Shown here in pieces: positions 34,645 to 45,674 of a stretch of 64,000 nt of DNA. The notes below the pieces were generated by a model. The model saw nothing but the letters and a program-made list of their open reading frames with translations. It was not told the DNA's origin and did no database searches. The stretch's first letter is position 1, and every line of letters begins with the position of its first letter. Source of the stretch: Elephas maximus indicus (taxonomy: Eukaryota; Chordata; Mammalia; Proboscidea; Elephantidae); NCBI RefSeq assembly GCF_024166365.1, contig NC_064819.1, positions 150,728,293 through 150,792,292 on the forward strand, in the 5' to 3' direction. Position numbers and translations under genes: made by a program.

Positions 34645-35105
34645 TGTGTTAGGGTTCTCCAGGGGAACAGAACCAATAAGATAGTGTGCGTGCACACACA
34701 CACACAGAGATTGATCAATCAATTGACTTTAAGGAATTGGCTGATATGATTGTGGGGGCTCGTAAGTCCAAAATCCATAGGTTAGGTAATAGGCTGGACA
34801 CTCTGGCAGTTTTTGTGTCTGAAATTGGTAGACCAGGCAGTGGGCTAGGAACTCTGGCAGAATATCTATGTTATCGTTTTGGGCATAACTCCTTCTCCCT
34901 TGGGAAACCTTTGTTTTTGCTCTTCAGGCTTTTAACTGATTGGATTAGGCCTACCCACATTATGGAGGGTAATCTGCTTTATTTAGAGTCAGCTGATTGT
35001 AAATGTTAATTAAATGTAAATACATTCATAACAACATCTAGACTAGTGTTTGACCAAATGATTGGGCAACATAGCCTAGCCTAGTTGACACAAAATGAAC
35101 CATCA
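34645..35105 (-). mobile_element. LTR-like repeat, antisense
   Basis: 'gtgttagggttctccagggg' with 'aacagaaccaataag' at the left and 'tagttgacacaaaatgaacc' at the right are the two ends of the mammalian LTR-like family whose sense strand starts 'tgtgatggtt...'. A short (CA)n lies at 34690-34706. The family name is not assigned. Confidence 0.6.
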
Positions 35106-35289
35106 CAGACCTTATCTGGTACATTGGGTTAAAACGAGTTAAACTATATATTATCTTCTTAAATGAAAAGTGTAGGTTTGTACCAGTGCATCCTCCCCCA
35201 CCCCATGGCATGTTTCTTTTATTTGCTACCATGGAAACTAGTTTTGGTATTAAAAAATTAAAATACTGTGGTTGCAAATGCAGTTATAC

Positions 35290-35960
35290 ATTCTAGTGGG
35301 ATAACTGTGCAGGAGTAGCACTTAGAAGTCATTGATCCCTTTTCCTGTATGGAGCAAAACAGAATGAAGGAAACCAAAGACTTGAAGAAGAAACTAGTCC
35401 ACGGGACTAATAGCCCACATGAACCATAGCCTCTTCTAGCCTGTGACCAGAAGAACTAGATGGTGCCTTGCCACCACTACTGAGTGTTCTGACCGGGGAT
35501 ACAATAGAAGATCCTGGATTGAATGGGAGAAAAATGTAGAACAAAACTCAAATTCCTGAAAAAGACCAGACTTACTGGACTGGTAGAGACTAGAGGAACC
35601 CCTGAGACTATTGGCCTAAGATACTCTTTTAACTTGTAACTGAAACCATTCTTGGAGGTCTCCTTTAAGCCAAATAATAGATTGGCTTATAAAATAAACT
35701 ATATCACCAGTGAGGATTGTGCTTCTTTAAACAATCTACTGTACGAGACCAAATAGTCAACATTTACCCAAAAGCAAAGATGAGAAGGCAAGAAGGGTCA
35801 GGGAAGCTAGGTAAAAGGAAACAGAACAAACAATGGAAATAATGAGAGCGCTGACACATTGTGAAAATTGTAACCAGTGTTACAGAACAATTTGTGCAAA
35901 AATTCTTAAATGGGAATGTAATTTGCTTTGTAAACTTTCGTCTGAAACACAATAAAATAC
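35290..35960 (+). mobile_element. L1 3' UTR, sense orientation
   Basis: Ends 'ttgctttgtaaactttcgtc' then 'cacaataaaatac', the sense form of the 3' terminus seen antisense at 14440, 28141 and 40385. The body ('gacacattgtgaaaattgta') is the same L1 family. It is one of the few sense-oriented LINEs in the intron and carries an AATAAA. Confidence 0.8.
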
Positions 35961-35964
35961 TCAA

Positions 35965-36340
35965 AAAATTAAAAATGCTGCTTTTATGGGGAGGGGGGGA
36001 GTCATCGTTAGTCCCCAGAATGGTTGCGATGAGGAAATGGAAGAATTGTGTTTTTATAGGTAAATATCTGTTATACTTTAATATAAACAATTGGGAAACA
36101 TGAAATGAGAACTTTTCAATACCATTAAGTTATTAGTTTATTTAGAGGCTCAGAAACTTTCCATCTGGTCATTTCTTTTTTAATAAATTGGAAAATGACA
36201 GTTATGTGAATTATCTTTTTAAAATTTCCCCAAGTAGGAGGTTGGGTTAAAAGAAAAGAACACCCACAATCCCAGAGGATATAGGATTTGTAAAGCAGGG
36301 GAAGACAAAAGAAATGTTGAAAATTTAAAATATTATTTAA
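35965..36340. other. Intronic sequence, nothing recognised
   Basis: AT-rich spacer between an L1 and an RTE fragment. Confidence 0.35.
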
Positions 36341-36341
36341 A

Positions 36342-37430
36342 TTGTGTTGTCGTTAGTTGCTGTCCAGCTGGTTCTAGCTCACAGCGACCCTACGTATAAC
36401 AGAATTAAGTACTTTCTGGTCCTACGCCATCCTCATAATGGTTGCTTTGTTTGAGCACATTGTTGTAGCCACTGTGTCAATCCATTTTTTGAGGGTCTGC
36501 CTCTCTTTCAATGACCTGCTTTACCAAGCATTATGTTCTTTGAGGACTGGTCCCTCTTGATAACATGTCCAAAGTACATGAGACAGAATCTCACCATCCT
36601 TGCTTCTAATGAGCGTTCTGGCTGTACTTCTTCCAAGACAGATTTGTTTGCTAATCTGGAGTCCATGGTATGTTCAGTATCCTTTGCTAACACCATAATT
36701 CAGAGGGATCTGTTCTTCTTTGGTCTTCGTTATTCATTGTCTAGCTTTTGCATATGAGGCGATTGAAAATACTATGGCTTGGGTCAGGTGCACCTTAGTT
36801 CTCAAAGTGACATCTTTGCTTTTTAATACTTTAGAGAGCACTTTTGCAGCAGATTTGCCCAGTGCAATATGTCATTTGATCTCTTGACTGCCGCTTCCAT
36901 GGGTGTTGATTGTGGATCCAAGTAAAATGAAATTCTTGGCAACTTCAGTATTTTCTCTGTTTATCATGATGTTGCTTTTTGATCCAGTTGTGAGGATTCT
37001 TGTTTTCTTTATGTTGAGGTGTAATCCATACTGAAGTCTGTAGTCTTTGATCTTTATCAGTAAGTACTTCAAGTCCTCCTTTGTGTTCAGCAAGCAAGCT
37101 TGTGTCATGTGCATATCATAGGTAGTTTGTTAATGAATCTTAAATTCTGAAGCCGTGTTCTTCATATAATCAGTCCAGTTTCTTGGATTATTTGCTCAAC
37201 ATATAGACTGAATAAGTATGGTGAAATGGTACAGCCCTGATGCACACCTCTCCTGATTTTAAACCATATAGTATCCCGTTGCTCTGTTGGAACAACTGCC
37301 TCCTGGTCTATGTACAGGTTCTGCATAAGCACAATTAAGTGTTCTGGAATTCCCATTCTTTGCAATGTTACCCATAATTTGTTGTGATTCACATAGTCAA
37401 ATGCCTTTGCATAGTCAATAAAACACACTC
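36342..37430 (-). mobile_element. RTE1-type LINE, 5'-truncated
   Basis: Antisense RTE 3' portion. The 3' end is at about 36342 ('gttgtcgttagttgctgtcc'). Reverse-strand frames are 36508-36696, 36872-37114 and 37162-37428, the last with MCFIDYAKAFDYVNH (motif A) and HQGCTISPYLF (motif B). The catalytic YADD region (about 37110) is disrupted. It is truncated within the RT domain at about 37430. Confidence 0.9.
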
Positions 37431-37557
37431 AAACTTATTTAAATTAAAAATATAAAGTGTCAGAAATGTTTCCAGAAGTTGAAGGAAGAAAAAAGTATAA
37501 GTAAATTAACCAACAGATTATTGTTTAACAAGATTTGTTAAATTTGCTATATCTAAT

Positions 37558-37835
37558 ACCCAGAATACTCCTTAGAAGCAGGGATGGTGAGACTTTGTCC
37601 CACATACTTTGGACTTGTTATCAGGAGGGACAGGCCCCTGGAGAAGGACATCATGCTTGACAAAATAGAGGATCAAGAGGAAGACCCTCAATGAGATGGA
37701 TTGACACAGTGGCTGCAACAATGGGCTTAAGCATAACAATGATCATGAGGATGCCACAGGACCAGGCTGTGTTTTCGTCTGCTGTACATACAGTCACTAT
37801 GAGTCGGAACTGACACAACAGCACCTAACAACAAT
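37558..37835 (+). mobile_element. RTE1-type LINE, 3' terminal fragment
   Basis: A 280-base sense fragment: 'agaatactccttagaagcag', 'ttgacacagtggctgcaac', the tail 'tcactatgagtcggaactga', then 'cacctaacaacaa'. It lies head-to-head with the antisense RTE just upstream, about 130 bases apart. Confidence 0.88.
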
Positions 37836-37839
37836 AGCC

Positions 37840-38590
37840 TTTACTTTAGTACAGAAGTGATGAATCTGCATATTGTAGTGAATAAATAATATTATTTTTA
37901 AGCAATCGGTGAAACAACAAGACACTAGCATCTTGTTTGAGCTGTTTACTACCTCCTTCTCCTACTGCTTTAGCTTTCCTATTTGTGATGATTTGGGGTA
38001 GTTATATTACTGAAGATAGTATTTATGGCCTTGGCCTTGTAGATAATGATCTTTCCAATGGAACATTCATCCATTTAGTATTTTAAGTAAATTTTCAAAT
38101 GTAAATGCTGTTTTCTGTGGAGCAACCAATTGTTTTTTAAGTTTAGATTATAGTTACTATGTATGCAGTGAAGAAAAAAAGTGCTCTTCAGTAAATTTAC
38201 AAATAGGGATATTTTCCCCCCCCTGCAGTTGAAAGAATGGTGCTTTATTCAAGTCTTTAATTGACATGGGAGGCTCACTTAAGATTTGATACGCTAGAGA
38301 AAGTGTATAATTACATGGAAATGAACCTAATCTTCTTAAGCTAAAGTTCTTAGCAAAGGTAAAATAATGAAGGAAAGTATTTTATGATCTATATTACTAT
38401 CAAATACATTTTTTTAAGTTTCATGAATTGACTAAGACTGTCTTCTGCAAGAAAGTATAACATGTAATTCAAACATATTGTATCTTACTAAAAAAAAATT
38501 TTTTTTAAAGCCCCTTCATTTGACACAGTGTGGCTCTAATAATTTTATTTTTGTTGGTGTACTATTTGTATTCTTTTAGGACTGAAAGTA
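37840..38590. other. Intronic sequence, nothing recognised
   Basis: AT-rich. It includes an A9T8 palindrome at 38490-38506. Confidence 0.4.
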
Positions 38591-38595
38591 TGCTT

Positions 38596-38635
38596 ACCAA
38601 ACCAAAACCCACTACTCTCAAGTCAATTGGAGGTA
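38596..38635 (-). repeat. SINE tail fragment
   Basis: 'accaaaccaaaacccactac' and 'tctcaagtcaattgg' are the reverse-strand SINE 3' end; the rest is missing or diverged. Confidence 0.5.
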
Positions 38636-38836
38636 AAATTTCCAGGCTATTTACAAAAGTTTTTTTTTTTTTTTTTTTAATTCACACTGTATTATACTTT
38701 AGTATTTGAATTCTGAGCACAGGATACAATTCAGGACAGAAGTATTTCCTACCATTTTTCTGAGTGTTAGGCCAGCTCAGTATCCAGTGTAGAAATAATA
38801 GCTTTTATTGAGGGGGGCCATGTCTTAATCACAAGG

Positions 38837-39280
38837 AGCCCTCGTGGCATAGTGGTTAAGCACTTAACTGGTAACCAAAATACTGATGATTTGAGCCCCT
38901 CAGATGCTCCACAGGAGAAAGATGTGACAGTCTGTTGCCATAAAAAAAAAAATTTTTTTTTTCCATAAACGTTACTGTATTTTTACACAAATAACGTGCA
39001 GCTTTTGCATTTGTTTGCTGGTTGCACCTTCTCCCCTCAAGGTACCCTCACAAGCGCTGCCATGCCAGTCCTCTTCCACATGTTGCTATAAAAAAAATAA
39101 GTATAGCGTGTTTACAAAAATAACTTACAGAGGGAGAGCATGGCTGGCAAACAAACACAGAAGACATTATTTGCTTAAAAATAAGGTACAACTTTGGAAA
39201 CCCTACGGAGCAACACTACTACTCTGTCTTATACAGTTGCTATGCCTTGGAATAGACTTAATGGCGATTTTTTTTTTTTC
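38837..39280 (+). repeat. AfroSINE-type SINE split by a foldback element
   Basis: Head 'aggagccctcgtggcatagt', long-form middle ending 'cagtctgttgccataaa' at about 38945. It resumes with 'actttggaaaccctacgg' at about 39190 and ends with the 'ttaatggcgatttttt' tail. The roughly 240 inserted bases are described separately. Confidence 0.82.
38971..39189. mobile_element. Foldback / MITE-like element, unclassified
   Basis: A 219-base insert with long imperfect inverted ends. The left end 'gttactgtatttttacacaa' pairs with the reverse complement of the right end ('gtaccttatttttaagcaaa'), and the similarity continues inward ('gcatttgtttgctgg' against 'gtgtttgtttgccag'). The left end also has its own short palindrome (CGTTA...TAACG). 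It encodes no protein. An A11T10 tract lies just to the left. This fits a non-autonomous DNA transposon; I do not recognise the family and see no clear target duplication. Confidence 0.5.
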
Positions 39281-39284
39281 TTAA

Positions 39285-40380
39285 TCACCTCATTTTTCAT
39301 TCCCTCTCCCTTTCCCTGCCGTCTTTCCCAAATACCCAGTGTTCTCATATTTCCTTGTGACTCCCCCACTTTGCATCCTCATTCAAATATTCTGTTCCAT
39401 TGGTATAGGGGAATTCAACTAGCTCTTTAAGGAAAATAACTAAACCAATGTATGTTAATATGTAAACATGTCTTAAGTAGATATAATTTCAAGCAGATAA
39501 TAATAGTGGGAAAATACGGGTAATTTGGGGAAAGATAATTTGGAATAGAAGGGTCTCCAAAGAGACAAGCTGCCCTGCTGCTACTAAGTCTAGTCTTTTG
39601 TTTATAGTTATTCCTTTACTCCTGAAGTTACATTCTCTGAAAACTTGAACTCAGATTTTTTTCTGACTACACCCATTGCATTGGGAGGAAGAATTTATGG
39701 GGTGAATGAATAGTGTAAGACTGGAGCCTTTGGTATGTATGGTTTTGTAAATTCGACATTCCAGTTATGCCATTACTTTAGTCTTTTCCAGTCATTATGT
39801 GAACTGATAACTTATTTTGCTTAAGCTAATTGCGCTGAATTTCTAATTGTAATACTGGTAATACAAATTTTTAGGGAAAACATTTACTAAATATAGCAAG
39901 TTGTCAGTTCTCTCTTACATGTCTAAGAAATACTATTAATTATGGGCTCAGATCGATCATGTTAAATATTGGAGAACTTTTTTTTTTAATCCTGTTATCC
40001 CAGAACTCACATGACAGAATCTCTGTATTCCACAGCCTGGCTACTTAATGCTTGAAAATATGCATATCCGTAGCCAGGTCTTAAGCCGGAGAGCTGTTAG
40101 ATGAACCTATTCTGTGTCAAATGGTTGGCATTTATTGATGATTTAATGTAGTTCGATGCTTCTGGGTTAAGAGCTGTTTTCACTACTTAGCCGGTTGCCT
40201 ATACTAGCAGTTGCAACATTAAATGCCTACAGAAGCCAGGACCTAGAGTAAATGAATGACTTGGGTAGGGAAGTATCAGGAAGAATCCAGACAGCGCCCA
40301 CCCTGATTCTCCCTGATTCCTGCCTACCTGCTTATTTCTGCCATGTAGAACTGTTGGGCCACTGTTGCTAGATCTTCTGT
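39285..40380. other. Intronic sequence, nothing recognised
   Basis: About 1.1 kb of mostly unique AT-rich sequence; no domain in the short frames. Confidence 0.4.
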
Positions 40381-40383
40381 TTT

Positions 40384-41100
40384 TTGTTTTGTTTTATTGT
40401 ACTTTAGATGAAGGTTTACAGAGCAAATTAGTTTCTCGTTAAACAATTAATACACATTGTTTTGTGACATTGGGTGCCAAGCCTACAACATGTCAACACT
40501 GTCCCCTTTTTGACCTTGGGTTTCCCATTACCAGCTTTCCTGTCACCTCCTGCCTTCTTGTCCTTGCCCCTGAGCTGGTGGGTCCATTTAGTCTTGTTTT
40601 GTTTTATGGGCCTGTCTAATCTTTGGCTGAAGGGTGAACCTCAGGAGTGACTTCATTACTGAGCTAAAAGGGTGTCCGGGAGCCATACTCTCGGGGTTTC
40701 TTCAGCATATGTCAGACCAGTAAGTCTGGTCCTTTTTTATGAGTTAGAATTTTGTTCTACATTTTTCACCATATCTGTCTGGTACCTTGTATTGTGACCC
40801 TGTCAGGGCAGTCAGTGGTGGTAGCCAGGTGCTGGACTCAGTCTGGTGAAGACAGTGGTAGTTGTGGTCCATTAGTCCTTTGGACTAACCTTTTTTTTCT
40901 TCTTTCCCTTGTGTCTTTGGTTTTCTTCATTCTCCCTTGCTCCAGATGGGGTGGGACCTGTGCAGTATCTTAGATGGCCACTCACAAGCTTTTAAGACCC
41001 CAGACGCCACTCACCAAAGTAGGATGTAGAACAGTTTCTTTACAAACTGTGTTATGCCAGTTGAGCTAGATGTCCCCCGAGACCATGGTCCCCAGCCCTC
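40384..41100 (-). mobile_element. L1 3' UTR, antisense
   Basis: Collinear with the copies at 14440 and 28141: 'attgtactttagatgaaggt', 'ttgggtttcccattacc', 'cttttaagaccccagacgcc' and 'gagaccatggtccccagccc'. It is 5'-truncated before ORF2. Its 3' terminus differs slightly ('gagcaaattagtttctcg'), pointing to another subfamily. Confidence 0.9.
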
Positions 41101-41104
41101 AGCC

Positions 41105-41938
41105 CAGTAATTTGGTCAGACATTCGGGTTTTTCAAGAAAAGCTAGAAATCAGATTTTTATGTGTGATATCCCAATTTTGAAATATTGGCACCTAATTCA
41201 AACTGTCTAAGGGAGACAACCCAAAACATTGTGTGAGTCAAACAAAACATGTCTGGGGAATTTATTCCTGGGTATTTTGAGCATTGTGTAGTTTGCCAGG
41301 AATAGTATGTGAAAAACAACTTTTCCCCTAGAGTGAGTTTTGGTTCTTTATGTTTTCACCACTGTGTGTGTCCTTCCATTTGCATGCCCAGAAATTGTAG
41401 TTTCCTTAATGCAAATGGAAAGAAGGATGCACATGCAGCCAGTGTGGTGGGCGTACAAATGGCCAGTATGGTTAAGAGGAGAGGGAAACAATTCAGGCTT
41501 TTTTGGCACTTCTGTAGAATAGAGGTTGAAGGTATCTAACTGACAGGTGGAAATTTCTTACCACCTTCCTAGCCCTTTCTTTCAGGTTGCTTTGTTTAAT
41601 TTATAATGAGGCCTGACAAATTTGAACTAGTTCTCAATTTCCGGGATTATTTTAATGTTGTATATAGCTTTTTTTTTTTTATAGCCAAGGGTGATTTTAT
41701 GAGTATTTCATTAGAAGGGTAGAAGAGAGCGAACGGATAACACTAGCTTGCAGCCATGTTAACTTGACAGTTGGTTGTTTTATTTAAAACTTTGAAAATA
41801 TATTTACATTAAAATTAATTTTTAGAATGTCAGTATTTCAGCTGTATTCATTTGTTGATTAATTTTACAATGTTTAGTGCACTGTTGTCTTTCAGGTAAA
41901 AATCACCCAATATCACTTTTGAAAATGAACATCTAAAG
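41105..41938. other. Intronic sequence, nothing recognised
   Basis: Unique-looking sequence. Overlapping frames at 41309-41539 and 41340-41522 have no domain. Confidence 0.4.
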
Positions 41939-41939
41939 A

Positions 41940-42610
41940 ATTGGTATCTGAGAGGGATTGGTTCCAGGACCCCTGCGGATACCAAAATCCGAGGAGGCTC
42001 ATGTCTCTTCTATAAAATGGCATCATATTTGCATAAAACCTGGGCACATCCTCCGTGCATGCTTTGGATTACTTATGATACCTGATACAGTGTAATTGCT
42101 ATGTACATAGTTGTTTCATCGCAACTAACGACTAGTTCTAGAAGGTAGCCCTTCTCTTCTACAAGTTTCTCGAATTCTTGCGGAAACTCTGATACTGCCT
42201 CTGATGCTGATTCTCCCTTGATCTTGAAGTTCTTCAGGCTGTAGCCCTTTACATAGCTAGCCAGCCATCCCTTACTAGCCTGAAACTTCTTCCACTCGCT
42301 CTTCTCAGCCCCCTCACACTTAGCCTTTGAGGGACTGCCTTGACCGCTTTGCTTTTTAGGAGCCATGAAAACAAAGGGTGCACACAAGTAGCGAATGAAC
42401 GAGCTGAGGATCTGTGAAATGGCAGGAGGCTACAGCAGGGTATGCTCGCATATCACTTAATTCAAGTGGATTCAGCGTAGTGCACGGCATGTGGCAAATT
42501 CAAGTTTTGCTTTTTGGAACTTTTTTTTTCCCCCTGAATGTTTTTGGTCTGCTGCAGTTGGTTGAATCCACGGATGCGGAACCCGCGGACATGGAGGGCC
42601 AACTCTAATG
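41940..42610 (-). mobile_element. Tigger-type (pogo/Tc1-mariner) DNA transposon, internally deleted
   Basis: The ends 'ttggttccaggacccctgcg' at the left and 'ggacatggagggccaactct' at the right are the inverted-repeat ends of a Tigger-group element. The reverse-strand frame at 42073-42387 contains a transposase piece: MAPKK start, KKFQASKGWLASYVKGYSL (CENP-B/Tc5-like DNA-binding part), and a terminal SCDET that corresponds to the first catalytic aspartate region. The DDE core after it is missing; the frame passes directly into terminal non-coding sequence. This is a deletion derivative and cannot be autonomous. Confidence 0.8.
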
Positions 42611-42619
42611 ACTTAAAAA

Positions 42620-42821
42620 AATACTGTAAGTCTTTTTAAAATAAACTTTTTATTACAATAGTTTTAGATTTATAAAGGCATTGCAGAGATATGATTACTT
42701 CCCATATACCCCACAGCCAGCTTCCTTTATTATTCACATCTTTTTTTTTATATTAGTATGATACATTTGTCACAATTAATGAGCCAATATTAATACTTTA
42801 TTAAAGTTAATGTTTATTCGG
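42620..42821 (-). mobile_element. L1ME/L1MC-like old LINE, 3' part (left of insertion)
   Basis: Antisense old L1: 'agttttagatttataaaggc', 'tcccatataccccacagcc' and 'gtatgatacatttgtcacaa'. It continues after a 1.9-kb insertion at about 44725. Confidence 0.78.
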
Positions 42822-42829
42822 ATTTCCTT
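42822..42829. repeat. Target-site duplication, left (ATTTCCTT)
   Basis: Eight bases repeated at 44717-44724. They sit exactly where the old L1 is broken and rejoined. Confidence 0.75.
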
Positions 42830-44716
42830 TGTTGTTTTTTTATGAATAGTTTTATTAATGTGCTAATATTTCAGCAAAGCTTACTGCAAAAAAAAATTTA
42901 AAAGGCAGACAGACACACTACTACAGGCTATAAAGTAATAAAGGGGTTTTGTACAATTAAAATATTACACAGACCTATGGGATTTATTGACTAACTAGCA
43001 AATCCATAAAAAGTTAAATCTGAAAGATTAAATCTAGCACCTACAATAATAGCCTTGAAAGTAAAACTTTTAACTGTTTCATCCTCTCTTAGTATATTTC
43101 TTAACTTTCTTCCAAATACAGTGCTCTAAAATCCCAAAGATGAACTAAAACATAAGCCTTGATACTGAAAATGTACAGTGAAAGTAAAAACTAGAAATAT
43201 TGAATTAGACTTGAATTTTACTTGGAAATAACTTTACTTGAACCAGTCAATAACTGCATATGGGAAGGTCTGCAATTTAGGGATAGTTAAAAATTAGTAA
43301 TATGCATTATTATTCCTATCAGATTTTTTTATAACAAAACTATAATTAAGACATTTATTGTACTTATTACACATTCAAGGGCACCACAGGGACATTATGT
43401 GTCTGATGGTTTAGCGTCCACTTTATTGTGCTAACTTACGTTTGTAATGAACAAGCAGTGTGTACCACATCTTCCCAACATTCAGGGTAAAGCAGTAATA
43501 ACATAAAATTCTCCAAGAAAATAACTGGAAATGGCATTAAATACTGGTTCAATTAGAAATAGTTGCTATAATAAAACATACATTACACGTTATTTTTCCA
43601 GCATGCTTTGGTTTTAGTAACTCAGCAGCAGAAATAGATGATCTTAAGATCTGAATCCTGGCAAAACTGGTAATTCCTTGAAATCTGGGATAGGTATTAG
43701 CAAAAACATGGATACAGCCTGCTTCTCACCAAAATCCTGGAGAAAATAATTTTATTAGTTTGGGGTCATAAGACTGAACACTGGGTAAGATATGACTTGT
43801 TGGAGTCTAAGTCCATATAGGCAGTTGGGCCAAGAAATGAAGAGAACCAGTGGTATTGGCGGCAGATAAGAAATAAACTTTGCATTGGACTGACTAACAG
43901 CATATTTTATTAAATGAATTTGAATAAAAAAGTGAAATGCTTCATTGTGTTTTCTTAGAAACTAAACATTATAGAGCACTACACAATTTAGAGACACAAA
44001 ACGGATGTTGAATGACTAGAAGTCACTTTAGGTGCGGAATTTTAGAACCTCTGTTTTCTGGGATAAATGGTACCAAGGCTCTGGTAGCAGATCCAAAGGA
44101 ATGATGCTCTGGAGAGGAGGTAGGAGCCCCTCTGTGATTGGCCAGTGGATAGATTAGGGTCTCACCTTGAGCAGAAATTTTTAATTTGATGAATTTTATG
44201 ATTTATCTTCTGCTGCTAATTCATGTCTTCATAAATGGTAATGTCAATAATTTGAAGTCCTCTTAGTGGGATCTTTCAGGAAGAGGCCTTGGGGAGTTCT
44301 TATTTTACTATTAACTATATTTGGAGGCTTTCTTCAGAACCTTCTTATAATGTGCTATTAATATTAAACAAGCCAAAAACCATCAATGATTGGCCCCCAA
44401 GCATCTCTACTTCTGCAGAAAGGTTATTTAGAGTTCAAACTTTTTCTATTATCAATCTGGTTCTCCAGGTTCATAGGAATTTGGTGTAGAACTGGCAGCA
44501 TTTGCCACTGATGTAGTATTGCTGAACGAAGACTTTTCCCAGCATCGGCTCCTGCTTTGGCCTCATGGCATGGACAGGACAGGTCTCACCATGCTGTCAT
44601 GGTGGGCCTTTGCTACTTCCTGACCCAGGCTCTGTTTACTCCCTACCCACCCAGCCCTATTTGGCCTGGGAAGCATAAACCCTCCTCTTCTGTCCTCTAG
44701 CTACTGTTGTGCCCAC
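42830..44716 (-). pseudogene. Processed retrocopy of an unidentified transcript
   Basis: A 1.9-kb insertion in an old L1, flanked by an 8-base duplication. On the reverse strand it ends with AATAAA (plus-strand 42851-42856), about ten bases of spacer and an A-rich tail (plus-strand ttttttt near 42835-42841). These are the hallmarks of an L1-mobilised polyadenylated RNA. A reverse-strand frame near 44475-44570 (MRPKQEPMLGKVFVQQYY start) is short and not recognised. Most of the body reads like a 3' UTR, so the parent gene cannot be named from here. It could be a 5'-truncated mRNA or a long non-coding RNA. Confidence 0.6.
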
Positions 44717-44724
44717 ATTTCCTT
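44717..44724. repeat. Target-site duplication, right (ATTTCCTT)
   Basis: Right copy of the 8-base duplication, followed directly by the resumed L1. Confidence 0.75.
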
Positions 44725-45415
44725 AGTTTTTATCTACTGTTCTTATATCTTTTCTGTTCCAGCATTCCATTCAGGATGTCATAATACATTTAGTCACCAT
44801 GCTTTCTTAGCTTCCTCTGGGCTATGATGATTACTCAGATTTTTCTTGTTTTTTGATGACATTGACAGTTTTAAGGAGTACTGATCAGATCTTTAGTAGA
44901 ATGTTCCTCAATTGGGAGTTTTCTGCTATTTTTCTAATGATTAGACTGGAGTTACAGATTTTTGGGAGGAAGACCCCAGAGGTAAAGTGCCATTCTTAAC
45001 ACATCATATCAAGGGTACATTCTATTAACATGACTTACCACTGTTGATGTTAACCTTGATCACCTGGCTGAGAGAGTGTTTGTCAGACTTCTCCACTGTA
45101 AAGTTACTCCTTTTCCCCCTTGCCATACTGTGCTTTTAGGAAGGCAGTCAGTATGTATAGCCCACACTTAAGAATGAGGAATGAGGCTCCACCTCCTTCA
45201 AAGTGGAAATCTAAATTATTTGGAAATCTTGTACACAGGAGATTTCTTTCTTCATCCCCATTCATTCATTAATCTATTTCTTTATACCAGTGTGGACTCA
45301 TGGATATTTATTTTATACTTGGGTTATAATCCAGTATTACTTTATTTTTGTGTTGCTCAAATTGTTCCAGTTTTGCATTGGGGGTTCTTTCCGTGAACTC
45401 CTGTGTCTCTTTGAC
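44725..45415 (-). mobile_element. L1ME/L1MC-like old LINE, continuation
   Basis: Resumes the antisense L1: 'agtttttatctactgttctt', 'gtgccattcttaacacatca', 'tcaagggtacattctatta' and 'catggatatttattttatac'. Ancient and non-coding here. Confidence 0.82.
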
Positions 45416-45437
45416 ATACTTCCCATCGTCGTAGGTT

Positions 45438-45461
45438 TTTTTTTTTTTTTTTTTTTTTGAG
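45438..45461. repeat. Poly-T tract
   Basis: A run of about 23 T that follows the old L1; it may be the A-tail of an antisense insertion. Confidence 0.7.
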
Positions 45462-45526
45462 CACAGTAAGTTTCACATGCAGACAGTGGTTCTGCTTTTA
45501 TACCCTTGCTAGCAACAAAAAAAAAC

Positions 45527-45669
45527 TGTTGCTGTCAAGTCAGTTCAGACTCATAGCAAGAGAGTAGAACTGCCCCATAGGGTTTCCAAGGAATGGCTGG
45601 TTAGATTTGAACTGCTGACCTTTTGGTTAGCAGCTGAACTCTTAACCACTGCGCCACCAGGGCTTCCTT
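45527..45669 (-). repeat. AfroSINE-type SINE, short form, 3' truncated
   Basis: Reverse-strand: 'ttgctgtcaagtcagttcag', 'agaactgccccatagggttt', 'cttaaccactgcgccaccag'. Missing part of the tail. Confidence 0.88.
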
Positions 45670-45674
45670 GCTAA

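Noticed and set aside
42830..44716. Interpretation as a unique intronic exon or lncRNA gene
   Set aside because: The direct repeats, A-rich end with AATAAA and placement inside an L1 fit a retrocopy better.
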